A stretch of DNA of 64,000 nt, from NCBI RefSeq assembly GCF_003385955.1, contig NZ_QRDW01000002.1:531376-595375 (forward strand), in the 5' to 3' direction. Position 1 is the first letter of the stretch. Every line of letters starts with the position of its first letter. Below the pieces are notes generated by a model. The model did not search any database. It was not told the DNA's origin and saw only the letters and a program-made list of their open reading frames with translations. The DNA is from Aestuariispira insulae. GTDB lineage: Bacteria > Pseudomonadota > Alphaproteobacteria > UBA8366 > Aestuariispiraceae. Position numbers and translations under genes: made by a program. Shown here piece by piece: positions 54,545 through 63,679 of this stretch.

Positions 54545-55447
54545 ATGGCATTGCCGGATTTTGTGAAAATTGTTGAGGTCGGCCCCCGGGATGGCCTGCA
54601 AAATGAACAGGCCGAGGTGACAACGGCGCAAAAGGTGGAATTGATCAACCGGCTGTCCGCCAGTGGTCTGAAAGCCGTGGAGGCCGGCAGTTTTGTCTCC
54701 CCCCGATGGGTGCCGCAGATGGCTGACAGTAAGGATGTTTTGCAGGGCATCAACCGCCTGGACGGGGTCGCCTATCCCTGTCTGACCCCCAATATGGTCG
54801 GTTTTGATGCCGCTATGGCCTGTGATGTTCGGGAAGTGGCCATTTTCGGGGCGGCCTCCGAATCCTTTTCCCAGAAGAATATTAACTGCTCCATTGCCGA
54901 GAGCCTGGAACGGTTCCAACCGATCATGGAGGCGGCCAGCGCACATGATGTCCGGGTTCGTGGCTATGTATCCTGTGTGCTGGGCTGCCCCTATGAGGGT
55001 TCCATCGACCCGGTGAAAGTGGCGGAGGTTGCCAAGACCCTGTTGGATATGGGCTGTTATGAGATTTCCCTTGGCGATACGGTCGGGGTCGGCACGGCCC
55101 AGGAAACAAAGCGGCTGATCGAAACGGTCGGGCAAGACGTGCCGGTCGATAAACTGGCGGGCCATTTTCATGACACTTATGGCCAGGCGCTCGCCAATAT
55201 CTATGCGGCGATGGAAATGGGGGTCAGCGTTTTTGATTCCTCGGTGGCCGGGCTCGGCGGCTGCCCCTATGCAAAAGGGGCGTCGGGAAATGTTGCAACA
55301 GAAGATGTCTTGTATATGCTCCGGGGCTGCGGGGTGGAAACGGGTGTTGATTTTGACGCGCTGGTGGCGGCTGGCCGCTATATATCCGAAATCATCGGCC
55401 GTCCGCCGGTCTCCAAGGTATCCCGGGCGCTCATGGCCAAAGGCTGA
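54545..55447 (+). CDS. liuE: Hydroxymethylglutaryl-CoA lyase
   Basis: Cleaves HMG-CoA to acetoacetate and acetyl-CoA, the last step of leucine degradation (also called mvaB). The 300-residue TIM barrel has VGPRDGLQNE at the start, VSPRWVPQMADS near residue 60, HFHDTYGQALAN metal-site histidines and GGCPYAKGASGN with the catalytic C240. It begins 2 nt after the TfoX_C-like gene. Confidence 0.94.
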   Translation: MALPDFVKIVEVGPRDGLQNEQAEVTTAQKVELINRLSASGLKAVEAGSFVSPRWVPQMADSKDVLQGINRLDGVAYPCLTPNMVGFDAAMACDVREVAIFGAASESFSQKNINCSIAESLERFQPIMEAASAHDVRVRGYVSCVLGCPYEGSIDPVKVAEVAKTLLDMGCYEISLGDTVGVGTAQETKRLIETVGQDVPVDKLAGHFHDTYGQALANIYAAMEMGVSVFDSSVAGLGGCPYAKGASGNVATEDVLYMLRGCGVETGVDFDALVAAGRYISEIIGRPPVSKVSRALMAKG

Positions 55448-55475
55448 GGCCCTTATTCTCAGGTAGTTCATTTCC

Positions 55476-55928
55476 ATGGCTAAAGACGCTGATTTTGTTC
55501 CAGGCTCACTGCATCTTCGCAAATTGAGTGTTGGCTCGGAATCGGTGGACAGTATGATCGCCTGGCAAGATATGATGCGCGCGCGGCGTGGCGGCCATAT
55601 CTGGCATGTGACTAGGTCCTGGCCTAAGCGTGCTGAAGAACTGCTACAGGGCGGATCGCTCTATTGGATCATTAAGGGCGTGATGGTCGCGCGCCAGCCG
55701 ATCATCGGCTTTGAAGAGCATCCGCCGGAAAATCCAGAAGACAAACCCTATTGCCGGATCATGCTGGGAGATGAGGTGATTAAGACCCATCCCTGGCCGC
55801 ACCGGCCATTTCAGGGCTGGCGCTATCTGAAGGCGGAAGATGCACCGCCCGATCTGGACGGCGCGGGCGGCGACGATCAGATGCCGCCGGAGATGGCGGC
55901 AGAATTGAAGGCATTGGGGCTGCTCTAG
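55476..55928 (+). CDS. DUF1489 family protein
   Basis: A 150-residue protein of the alphaproteobacterial DUF1489 family, by the pattern LRKLSVGSESVDSMIAWQ, HVTRSWPKRAEELLQGGSLYWIIKGV (core GGSLYWIIKGV) and LGDEVIKTHPWPHRPFQGWRY (core RPFQGWRYL). No enzymatic role is established. It ends 4 nt before the convergent aminopeptidase stop and follows the HMG-CoA lyase gene after 28 nt, so it may be co-transcribed with liuBCDE. Confidence 0.82.
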   Translation: MAKDADFVPGSLHLRKLSVGSESVDSMIAWQDMMRARRGGHIWHVTRSWPKRAEELLQGGSLYWIIKGVMVARQPIIGFEEHPPENPEDKPYCRIMLGDEVIKTHPWPHRPFQGWRYLKAEDAPPDLDGAGGDDQMPPEMAAELKALGLL

Positions 55929-55932
55929 GCTT

Positions 55933-57732
55933 CTAACCCTTTGGCGCGGTTTCCTTGGCCAGCCAGGCGCTGGCCCGGACAGAGAGTTTTCCGGCCAAGG
56001 CATCCCGAACATTAGCGTGATAGCGGTTCAGCCAGCGGATTTCGGCCAGGTCCAGCAATGACCAGTCAATCAACCTGCTTTGGATTGGAATCAGGGTCAA
56101 CGGGCGGAAGGCCATGAAGCCGTCCATCTCCTGCACGATCTCCACTTCATTTTCGATCCGGATACCGAAGGCACCGCCACGGTAGTAACCGGGTTCAATA
56201 GTGACCACCATACCCGGGCGTAAATCCACCGGATTGTGGGGTTTGCCGATCCGTTGAGGCTGTTCATGAACGCTCAGGCAATGGCCGACCCCGTGGCCGG
56301 TGCCATGGTCATAATCCAGCCCATGTTCCCATAGGGGCCTTCTGGCGACGGCATCGATATGATGGCCTTGGGTGCCTTTGGGAAAACGCAATGTGGAAAG
56401 GGCGATGAACCCTTTCAGGACCAAGGTATAGAGCTTGGCATATTCGGCGGCGGGATTGCTGCCGAAATAGAAGGTCCTTGTGGCATCGGTGGTGCCATCG
56501 GCATATTGCCCTCCGGAATCCACCAGATAAATCTCGTCCAGGGAGAGCACGCGGTCGCTTTCCCGGGTCGCGGCATAATGGCAAAGCGCGCCATGGGGCC
56601 CGGATGCGGAAATGGTGTGGAAACTGGGATTCAGATAGCCGGGCCGTTCCTTTCGCTGACGCTCGATCATTGCTTCCGCCTGGCGCTCGGTGACGTTGAT
56701 CCCGCGCGTGACCAGGTCATTCAGCTCCGCCAGAAACTCACACCAGGCAATGGCATCTTCCAGATGGGTCCGGCGCATGCCAGCCAGTTCGGCCTCGTTT
56801 TTGACCGCTTTTTGCATGGTTATAGGGTTTCGTTCGGATAAAATTTCGCCCCCAGCATGATGGACGGCCATCTCCGCCGCATAGGGGCTGTAATCCGGGT
56901 CGATCCAGACCCGGTGACTGGATGCTGATCGTTCTGCCAGCCGGGGCAGGAACAGGTCCGGCCCGCGCATGTCGACCTCTGTCAGTTCAAAGCCGGACCG
57001 GTCCTGGGGCAGTTTGGCGGGATCGACAAACCATTCGAGGGCACCATCGCTGTCCAGCAGCAGGAAGGAATGGGGGACGGGGATATAGTCGGCGTCACTG
57101 CCGCGCAGATTCAACAGCCAGCCGATATTATCGGGCTGTGTCTCGACCAGCAGATCGACCCCTTTGTCCCGCAATTTTCCTGCGATCAGAGATGCCTTGG
57201 CCGCGACGCTATTGCCGGTTTGCTCGGGGGAGAGGGGAAAGATCGATCCTTGTGGCCGGCGGGGTTGGTCTTTCCAGACCGCATCCACGGGGTTCCCCTC
57301 AACCGCGATCAAGTGCGCGGACACGCTGTCTGAGGCATTTAAAAAGCGCTTTTGCCAGGCGGGAGGGATCAGCATCGGATCAAACCCTAGCCGGTCACCC
57401 GTCTGCAGATTTTCAGCAATCCAGTTTTCCGGTGGCGCTTCTTGGAGATGACGGAATCGGATCCAGTCCGGATCACATTCATCGGCTGCTTGAACCGTAT
57501 AGCGTCCGTCAATGAAGAGAACCGCTTTTTCCATAGTCACAATCGCAAGCCCGGCGGAGCCTGTGAAACCGGTGAGCCAGGCCAAACGTTCATCATGGGG
57601 CGCAATATATTCGCCTTGATGGGCATCAAACCGGGGAATGACAAAACCGCTCAGCTGACGGGCTGAAAGCTCGGCCCTGAGGGCGGCGAGTCTGGTGCCG
57701 GTGATGCTGTCCGGATGCTGGGGTTCACTCAT
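55933..57732 (-). CDS. Aminopeptidase P family protein (M24B)
   Basis: Dimetal peptidase that removes an N-terminal residue before proline. The 599-residue protein has two N-terminal creatinase-like domains and a C-terminal pita-bread domain with ligands in VDSGGQYADGTTDATRT (Asp pair), GTGHGVGHCLSVHEQ (His) and TIEPGYYRGGAFGIRIENEVE (two Glu, core TIEPGYYRGGAFGIRIEN). It is the last gene of the dipeptide transporter operon: its ATGA overlaps the ATPase gene's stop codon by three bases. Peptide import followed by Xaa-Pro cleavage is the likely pairing. Confidence 0.94.
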   Translation of the reverse strand: MSEPQHPDSITGTRLAALRAELSARQLSGFVIPRFDAHQGEYIAPHDERLAWLTGFTGSAGLAIVTMEKAVLFIDGRYTVQAADECDPDWIRFRHLQEAPPENWIAENLQTGDRLGFDPMLIPPAWQKRFLNASDSVSAHLIAVEGNPVDAVWKDQPRRPQGSIFPLSPEQTGNSVAAKASLIAGKLRDKGVDLLVETQPDNIGWLLNLRGSDADYIPVPHSFLLLDSDGALEWFVDPAKLPQDRSGFELTEVDMRGPDLFLPRLAERSASSHRVWIDPDYSPYAAEMAVHHAGGEILSERNPITMQKAVKNEAELAGMRRTHLEDAIAWCEFLAELNDLVTRGINVTERQAEAMIERQRKERPGYLNPSFHTISASGPHGALCHYAATRESDRVLSLDEIYLVDSGGQYADGTTDATRTFYFGSNPAAEYAKLYTLVLKGFIALSTLRFPKGTQGHHIDAVARRPLWEHGLDYDHGTGHGVGHCLSVHEQPQRIGKPHNPVDLRPGMVVTIEPGYYRGGAFGIRIENEVEIVQEMDGFMAFRPLTLIPIQSRLIDWSLLDLAEIRWLNRYHANVRDALAGKLSVRASAWLAKETAPKG

Positions 57733-58742
57733 TGTTTTCTTTCTCCAACGCTTGTCTCGGCATGGTGACAGGCGGCCTGTCCGCCGCCGGGAAGCGGTTT
57801 CAAGAGGGGTTTTTCGGATGTGCACCGGGCCGTTGCCAGGGGGCAACGGACATGGAAGGGGCAGCCGGCCGGCACGTTAAGCGGGCTTGGCAGTTCGCCG
57901 CTGATGGCCGGCTTATCATGCCGTTCTTCCGGGTTGAGCGAGGGGGCTGCTGAAAGAAGCGCCTGGGAATAGGGATGGGTCGGTGCCCTGAAGAGGGTTT
58001 CCGACGGGCCGATTTCAACAATCGATCCCAAATAGATCACCGCCACCTGATGACTGACATGGCGGACCAGGCGTAAGTCATGGGCGACGAACAGCACCGT
58101 CAGGCCAAGCTCTTCCTGCAATTCCAGCAGCAGATTGACAACCTGTGCCTGGACCGAGACATCCAGCGCGGAAACCAGCTCATCCGCCACCAGGCAGATC
58201 GGCTCCACGGCCAGCGCGCGGGCAATGCCGATGCGCTGACGCTGGCCACCGGAAAACTCATGGGGCAGCTTTTCCGCCGCATTGCGTGGCAAGCGCACCA
58301 GATCAAGCAATTCCGCGATCCGGGCAGGGCGCTCTGTCTCGGGCCGCATCTCATGTACCCTCAAAGCCTCGTCCAGGATCTGCCCCACGGTCATGCGCGG
58401 GTTGAGCGAGGAATAGGGGTCCTGAAAAATCATTTGGACCTGGCGGTTATAGGTCTGGCGTTCCGTGCCCTTGAAATTGGCAATATTCTGGTCCTGGAAC
58501 CGGATCGTGCCACTGGTCGGATCCAACAGTCGCACCAGGCAGCGTGCCAGTGTGGATTTCCCGCAACCGGATTCGCCGACGATCCCTAAGGTCTCCCCCT
58601 GGCTGATTTCCAGGTTGATACCGTTCAGAGCGCGGACTTCACGTGCGGGCTGTCGCAGCACCAGATCGGCCAGGCCGCGTGTCAGCGGAAAATGCAGGGT
58701 CAGATCCTGGATGGAGAAGAGTGGGTTGGGGTGCAGGGTCAT
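57729..58742 (-). CDS. Dipeptide/oligopeptide ABC importer ATPase (DppF/OppF type)
   Basis: One of two ATPases of the importer. The 337 residues include Walker A GESGCGKST, signature FSGGQRQRIGIARAL, Walker B VADELVSALD and the OppF-type C-terminal cysteine-rich region (CPFHVRCPLATARCTSEKP), which often binds an Fe-S cluster. The open frame continues upstream, but ATG 58740-58742 has GGAG seven bases upstream. Its 3' end overlaps the aminopeptidase start and its 5' end the previous gene. Confidence 0.92.
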   Translation of the reverse strand: MTLHPNPLFSIQDLTLHFPLTRGLADLVLRQPAREVRALNGINLEISQGETLGIVGESGCGKSTLARCLVRLLDPTSGTIRFQDQNIANFKGTERQTYNRQVQMIFQDPYSSLNPRMTVGQILDEALRVHEMRPETERPARIAELLDLVRLPRNAAEKLPHEFSGGQRQRIGIARALAVEPICLVADELVSALDVSVQAQVVNLLLELQEELGLTVLFVAHDLRLVRHVSHQVAVIYLGSIVEIGPSETLFRAPTHPYSQALLSAAPSLNPEERHDKPAISGELPSPLNVPAGCPFHVRCPLATARCTSEKPLLKPLPGGGQAACHHAETSVGERKQ

Positions 58743-59794
58743 TTGTTTTCTCCAAGGGAAGGGCGGGCCGTTTCCAGGATATGGCAGGCGGCTGCATGCC
58801 CACTGCCGACCAAAGAGAAATCTGGTGCGCTTTCTAAGCATGTGCCTTGCGCCTGCTGGCATCGGGGGGCAAAGGCACAGCCTGTCGGCATATCATCCAG
58901 CGCCGGCGGGGTGCCATCGATGGAAAAGAGTGGCGTGCGCGGTGGCTGATCCTGCGGGACCGACTGCAGAAGGCCCAAGGTATAGGGATGTTGGGGGGCT
59001 TTCAAAATGGTGCCGACGGATCCACTCTCGATGATCCGGCCGGCATACATGACCGCGACCCGGTCACAGCTTTGCGCAACCACGCCCAGATCATGGGTGA
59101 CCAAAATCACCGCCATGTTCAACTCTGTGCGCAGATCCATGATCAGGCGCAGGATCTGGTCCTGGATGGTTACATCCAGCGCGGTGGTCGGTTCGTCCGC
59201 CAGCAGCAATTCCGGGTTGGAGGCCAGCGCAATGGCGATCATGACGCGCTGGCGCATGCCGCCGGAAAACTGGTGGGGATAATCATCAAGCCTGGAGGCG
59301 GCGGCAGGAATGCCAACCAGGTCCAGGAGCTCGATGGCGCGTTTCTGCCGTTCCTGTCGGCCCAATGAAGTATGGGCCTTCAGGTTTTCCGTGATCTGCA
59401 GGCCAATGGTCAGCAGTGGGTTGAGCGACGACATCGGTTCCTGGAAGATCATGGCGATCTCACGCCCCCGGATTTTGCGCAGCTGGGGCTCATTCATCGT
59501 CACCAGATTCCGGCCTTTCCAAAGCACACTGCCGTCAATCCGGCCTTGGGGTCGGACAATGCCGATCAGGGAACGGAGGGTGATGCTCTTGCCGGATCCT
59601 GATTCTCCGACCAACCCCAGGATCTCGCCTGGGGCCAGGTCGAAAGAGACATTATTGACCGCCTTCAAGTCACGCCCCTGTTTGGTGAAGCTTGTGCTGA
59701 GGCCCTGGACCGAGAGGGCGGGCCTGTTTGCCGTTTCGGGAAGGGCATTTTCCCGGGATTCTCGTTGGATCAATCCGCTCATGATGGTGTTCAT
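58739..59794 (-). CDS. Dipeptide/oligopeptide ABC importer ATPase (DppD/OppD type)
   Basis: Second ATPase subunit, 351 residues, with Walker [10 protein letters not shown], signature [15 protein letters not shown], Walker [12 protein letters not shown] and the C-terminal cysteine motif [15 protein letters not shown] use ATG 59792-59794, overlapping the stop of the permease gene (ATGA); ATG 59782 is an alternative. It is preceded by AAAGG too close for normal binding, so coupling is likely. Confidence 0.92.
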   Translation of the reverse strand: MNTIMSGLIQRESRENALPETANRPALSVQGLSTSFTKQGRDLKAVNNVSFDLAPGEILGLVGESGSGKSITLRSLIGIVRPQGRIDGSVLWKGRNLVTMNEPQLRKIRGREIAMIFQEPMSSLNPLLTIGLQITENLKAHTSLGRQERQKRAIELLDLVGIPAAASRLDDYPHQFSGGMRQRVMIAIALASNPELLLADEPTTALDVTIQDQILRLIMDLRTELNMAVILVTHDLGVVAQSCDRVAVMYAGRIIESGSVGTILKAPQHPYTLGLLQSVPQDQPPRTPLFSIDGTPPALDDMPTGCAFAPRCQQAQGTCLESAPDFSLVGSGHAAACHILETARPSLGENK

Positions 59795-60639
59795 CCTTTC
59801 GGTCGCAGCATATCGGCGACGGCATCGCCCAGGAGGCTGAAACCCAGCCCGGTCAGCACGATGGCGATGCCGGGACAGAGGCTCATCCACCAGGCGGTGA
59901 AAATGAAATTGCGCCCCTCCGCGATCAAGACACCCCATTCGGCTAGGGGAGGCTGGGCACCAAGCCCCAGATAACCCAGGCTGGATCCCAGCAGGATTGC
60001 CAGTGCCATATCTGTCATCCAGAAGGTCAGCACCGGCGTGATTGCGTTGGGCAGGATATGGCGGAAGATGATCCGGCCGCTGGAATAGCCCATTACCCGT
60101 CCGGCACTGACATAATCATGGGCGGTCTGTGTCATCACTTCGGCCCGCATCAATCTGGCGTAATAAACCCAGTTCACCAGGGTGATCGCGACAAACATAT
60201 TGATCAAACCCGGCCCCAGCATGGCAACGACCGCAATAACCAGCACCAGAAAGGGGAAAGTGATGACCGCATCCACACAGCGGCCGAAGATCGTGTCGGC
60301 CCAGCCGCCGTGATAGCCGACCAGGGAGCCGGCGGTCACGCCGATCAAGAGGGCGAAGATGGTGGCAAAGAGCGCGATCATCATGTCGATCCGATAGGCC
60401 CAGATCACCCGGGACAGGATATCCCGGCCGAAATTATCCGTGCCAAACGGATGGGCCAGGCTGGGTGGCTGCTGGATGGCCGCATAATTGAAGGCGAGCG
60501 GATCATAGGGGGCAAAAGCTGCGGGAAAGAGCGCGAACAGCGTAGACATCAGGATGATGCCGCCGCCGATCAGGAAAGCCGGGCGCGCCAGGGCCTGGAG
60601 GACCGGGGCGGGTAAGCGGGAAAGGGTCAGAGCGGTCAT
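59791..60639 (-). CDS. Dipeptide/oligopeptide ABC importer permease (DppC/OppC type)
   Basis: A 282-residue inner-membrane permease with an N-terminal helix, a large periplasmic loop (YDPLAFNYAAIQQPPSLAHPFGTDNFGRD, core HPFGTDNFGRD, the DppC hallmark) and a five-helix core with the EAA-type loop DYVSAGRVMGYSSGRIIFRH (core GRVMGYSSGRI). It overlaps the next gene by four bases at both ends. Confidence 0.93.
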   Translation of the reverse strand: MTALTLSRLPAPVLQALARPAFLIGGGIILMSTLFALFPAAFAPYDPLAFNYAAIQQPPSLAHPFGTDNFGRDILSRVIWAYRIDMMIALFATIFALLIGVTAGSLVGYHGGWADTIFGRCVDAVITFPFLVLVIAVVAMLGPGLINMFVAITLVNWVYYARLMRAEVMTQTAHDYVSAGRVMGYSSGRIIFRHILPNAITPVLTFWMTDMALAILLGSSLGYLGLGAQPPLAEWGVLIAEGRNFIFTAWWMSLCPGIAIVLTGLGFSLLGDAVADMLRPKG

Positions 60640-61577
60640 GATTTACGCAACCTCGGATCCAGCCAGGATTGAAACATGTCGGTCGCCAGGAAAACCAGCG
60701 AGACCAGAACGGCGAAGGTCAGGGTCAGGCCCTGGATCAGGGGATAATCCCGGGCAAAGATGGCATCGAGCATCAGCCGGCCCAGGCCCGGCACCGCGAA
60801 GACGGTTTCGGTGACCAGGGTGCCGCTCATCAGGTTGCCGATGGACAGGCCCAGCAGAGTGACGGTCGAGATCAGTGCGTTGCGAAACACATGGCGGAAC
60901 AACACCAGACGCTGCGGCAGGCCCTTGGCCCGGGCGAACTGGATATATTCCGCATCCAGCACCTCAATGACAGAGGTGCGCAGATTGCGCAGGATAATCG
61001 CAGAGCTATAAAACGCGATGGTCAGGGCCGGCAGCAGCAGATGGCTGAAATGTTCAGCCCAGGTTTCCCCGTATCCGCCAACCGGCAGCCATTTCAGCCG
61101 TGCCGCCAAAATGCTGAGCAGGATCAGCCCAATATAAAAGACCGGCATGGAAAGGCTGATCTGAAATATGCTTCGGATCAGAAGGTCTGGCAGGCGGTCC
61201 CGGTAGAGGGCGGCGACAAAGGCCAGCGGTACGGAAAAGAGGATCGCCAGCGCCATGGAATAGCCGGCCAGGAATAGTGTCACGGGCAGGCGATCCTGTA
61301 TCACGGCCAACACCGGGGCCTTCTGCAGGATGGAATTGCCCAAATCCCCGGTTAGCACATTGCCGACAAATTTGGCAAACTGGATGGGCATGGGTTGGTC
61401 CAGGCCCAAATTATGCCGGATCTGTTCGAGCTGGGCTTCGGTGGCTTTGGCATCGGCCATGGCTATGGCCGGGTCGCCGGGTAGCAGGCGCACCAGCAGG
61501 AAAATGAAGATCATGACCAAAAGAAAGGTCGGCACGATCTGCAACAGGCGTGAAAAGAGATAGCTGATGGAAGACAT
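60636..61577 (-). CDS. Dipeptide/oligopeptide ABC importer permease (DppB/OppB type)
   Basis: A 313-residue permease with six predicted helices. It has the DppB N-terminus (LLQIVPTFLLVMIFIFLLVRLLPGDPA, core VRLLPGDPA), the EAA-type loop EYIQFARAKGLPQRLVLFRHV (core ARAKGLPQRL) and a typical C-terminal EIVFAVPG-like motif (ETVFAVPGLG). It follows the binding-protein gene after a 76-nt gap that contains a strong hairpin. Confidence 0.93.
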   Translation of the reverse strand: MSSISYLFSRLLQIVPTFLLVMIFIFLLVRLLPGDPAIAMADAKATEAQLEQIRHNLGLDQPMPIQFAKFVGNVLTGDLGNSILQKAPVLAVIQDRLPVTLFLAGYSMALAILFSVPLAFVAALYRDRLPDLLIRSIFQISLSMPVFYIGLILLSILAARLKWLPVGGYGETWAEHFSHLLLPALTIAFYSSAIILRNLRTSVIEVLDAEYIQFARAKGLPQRLVLFRHVFRNALISTVTLLGLSIGNLMSGTLVTETVFAVPGLGRLMLDAIFARDYPLIQGLTLTFAVLVSLVFLATDMFQSWLDPRLRKS

Positions 61578-61599
61578 GGAAGATCCGTTCGGAAAAGAG

Positions 61600-61644
61600 A
61601 TCCCCCAGGGGAGCCGGCAGGGAGGTGGCCGGCCCCCGGGGGAT
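61600..61644 (-). terminator. Intercistronic hairpin between the binding-protein and permease genes
   Basis: ATCCCCC/GGGGGAT with GGGG/CCCC and GCCGGC/GCCGGC segments forms a stem of about 17 bp (one mismatch and one bulge) around a nine-base loop (61619-61627). It has no T-tract, so it probably acts as an attenuator or mRNA stabiliser, raising binding-protein levels over the permeases; such hairpins are common after binding-protein genes. Confidence 0.75.
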
Positions 61645-61653
61645 GACCGGCCC

Positions 61654-63246
61654 TTAGCGTTTCAGCCAGGCCTTGGAAAACTCGTTATTGCCGAGCGGTG
61701 ATTGGCGATAGCCTTCCACCTGCTTGCTCAGAGCAACCGAAAACGGTGTTTCATAGAGAAAGAGAAGCGGCGCGGAGGCTGCGTAAATCTCCTGCATCTC
61801 CTTATATTGTGCGGCCCGCTTTGCCGGGTCGGTTTCGCTGCTGGAGGCTTCGAACAATTTGTTGAAGCGTGCATCATTCCAGCCGGTGCCAACCGCCTTG
61901 CGCGTCGGGTAATAGCCCAGCCAGCCGGTGACCTGGGCCGGATCGTTGACATCATTGACCCAGCCATAGGTGTGAATCTGGAATTCGCCGCTACGGTTTT
62001 TGGCCCCCCTCGTCGGGTTGTCGACCTGCTCTACCTTGGCTTTGACACCAATGGCCCCCCACATCTGCTGCAGGGCGGTGAAAAGGGTCGCGTCATCGGC
62101 GCTGCCGGCCAGGGTGGTGATGGTCACGTCAAAACCGTTGTCATAACCGGCTTCCGCCAGCAACGCTTTGGCTTTGGCCGGGTCATAGGGATAGAGCGGG
62201 TCCGGGCCGTAATGCAGTTGGGTTGCCGAGGACATCAGCGAGGTCATCGGCTTGCCGTTGCCGTAATTCACCAGTTTCAGCAGGGCTTCTTTGCTGGTGG
62301 CCAGGTTCAACGCCTGGCGTACTTTGGTGTCGGCCAGCGGATTGGGGCTGCCGTCCGCCAGCTTTTCCCGGGTGTTGATCGGCATATAGTTGATCCGGGT
62401 GGAATCGAACAGCTCCACCTTGAGGTTCGGATCCTGTCGCAATTCATCGACCCGGGAGAAGGGAATGAATTCCGCGCCGTCAATTTCACCGGCCTGCAGT
62501 TTCAGGACCCGCGTTGCATCATCCGGGATGATGACAAATTTAACCGCGTCCAGATAGGGCAGCGGCTTGCCATCTTCGCCTTTGCGCCAGTAATGCGGGT
62601 TACGGGTCAGGGTCATGGAAGTGCCGCGCTTATGGCTTTCCAGGACGAACGGACCGGAACCTACTGGCAGATTGGCATAAAAGGCCTGGGCTTTTTCCTG
62701 ATCTGTCTGGCCGGGTTCAGCCTGGAAGGCGGCCTTGGGCATGATGGCGGTGCAGAAAGTTGCCAGGATTGAAGGCAGGGCGGGGTCGGGTGATTTCAGT
62801 TTCAGGGTGACTTTGTCACCTTTTGCTTCGATTTTCTCCACGGAGGAAAGCAGACCGGACCAGGCGCCAAGTTCCGGGTTGCGTGCCCGTTCTAAGGAAA
62901 AGAGCACATCATCTGCGGTTATGGCGCTGCCGTCAGAGAATTTGAGCCCACTTTTCAATGTGAGAGTCATGATCCTGCCGTCTTGAGACCATTCAAAGCC
63001 CGTGGCCAGTCCGGGTTCCAGGCTTTTACCGTCTTCTCCGGTGCGCAACAGCGTGTCATAGAGATTGGAGACCATCCAGATATCCGGATTGCGGTCGGCA
63101 TAGATCGGATCGATCAATGTTGAATCGTCATAACGGGCAAAAGAGAGCGTGCCACCGCGTTCCAGTGCGTTGGCGGGGATGGCTGCCGCGGTAATAGCGG
63201 TCGCGATGATGCCGGTCAGGAAACCGGTCCTTAGATGTTTGATCAT
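61654..63246 (-). CDS. Dipeptide/oligopeptide-binding periplasmic protein (SBP_bac_5)
   Basis: Periplasmic binding component, 530 residues with a signal peptide (residues about 1-28, ANALE cleavage region). The SBP_bac_5 pattern is clear: GGTLSFARYDDSTLIDPIY, ATGFEWSQDGRIMTLTLKSGLKFSDG (core LKSGLKFSDG), DVLFSLERA and the DP-rich repeats near YPYDPAKAKALLAEAGY. ATG 63244-63246 has GGAG seven bases upstream. It heads the dppABCDF-pepP-like operon on the minus strand; substrate class is peptides by family, not demonstrated. Confidence 0.93.
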   Translation of the reverse strand: MIKHLRTGFLTGIIATAITAAAIPANALERGGTLSFARYDDSTLIDPIYADRNPDIWMVSNLYDTLLRTGEDGKSLEPGLATGFEWSQDGRIMTLTLKSGLKFSDGSAITADDVLFSLERARNPELGAWSGLLSSVEKIEAKGDKVTLKLKSPDPALPSILATFCTAIMPKAAFQAEPGQTDQEKAQAFYANLPVGSGPFVLESHKRGTSMTLTRNPHYWRKGEDGKPLPYLDAVKFVIIPDDATRVLKLQAGEIDGAEFIPFSRVDELRQDPNLKVELFDSTRINYMPINTREKLADGSPNPLADTKVRQALNLATSKEALLKLVNYGNGKPMTSLMSSATQLHYGPDPLYPYDPAKAKALLAEAGYDNGFDVTITTLAGSADDATLFTALQQMWGAIGVKAKVEQVDNPTRGAKNRSGEFQIHTYGWVNDVNDPAQVTGWLGYYPTRKAVGTGWNDARFNKLFEASSSETDPAKRAAQYKEMQEIYAASAPLLFLYETPFSVALSKQVEGYRQSPLGNNEFSKAWLKR

Positions 63247-63601
63247 TTCATGTCTCCGAAAATGTGACGTCCCTACGATTGGCTGGCGCCGGTGCAATGC
63301 CGGTGCTTCTGATGTTTGCATATATATTGCAGATATATCAGATGAGTTCAATAAGATATACCAATGATATATCAGAAGTTGACTATGTAATCACGCCATA
63401 TGATTGATGTGTCGAGGGTTCTTAAATGGGAGAGAGGGTGGGGTGGTTTTCTTCCTCATGGGCAGCTTCGCTTTCTCGCCTTGATGGTTCCGGGCGGCTG
63501 GGATTCCTGCAATTCTCCTCTGGTGGGTAAAATCGATGTCGGTCTTAAGGCTTCTTTAACTTTCATCCGTGCGGCGAGTCTCTGATTAAATAATTGAAAA
63601 C
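63247..63601. other. Intergenic region between the peptide operon and the rRNA promoter
   Basis: Contains the AT-rich repeat region described at 63317-63376, then sequence without a gene I can support: a 61-codon plus-strand frame at 63400 lacks a ribosome-binding site and looks accidental. Confidence 0.6.
63317..63376. promoter_or_regulatory. AT-rich control region of the peptide importer operon
   Basis: The direct repeat GATATATCAGA occurs at 63332-63342 and 63366-63376, with a related GATATACCA at 63355-63363, so starts are at 0, +23 and +34 bp. TGCATATATATTGCA (63317-63331) is a near-palindrome beside it. On the minus strand TTGAAC (complement of 63346-63351), N17 and AATATA form a promoter-like pair over these repeats, pointing at the binding-protein gene. 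A regulator is likely, but it is not identified. Confidence 0.5.
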
Positions 63602-63672
63602 ATTGAATATTCATAAAAATTACATTTTTTCTGAATTTTTCCCTTGCGCACCTTTCTCCAGGGGCCTATAAA
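63602..63672 (+). promoter_or_regulatory. rRNA operon promoter P1 with UP element
   Basis: TTGCGC (63644-63649), a 17-bp spacer and TATAAA (63667-63672), followed by a GC-rich discriminator (CCGCCCC). An AT-rich stretch (63602-63643, with A- and T-tracts) lies upstream, as in a UP element. These features are typical of strongly expressed, stringently controlled rRNA promoters. Confidence 0.75.
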
Positions 63673-63679
63673 CCGCCCC

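Noticed and set aside
63400..63585. A 61-codon plus-strand frame in the last intergenic region
   Set aside because: No ribosome-binding site, no recognisable composition, and it lies between a control region and an rRNA promoter.
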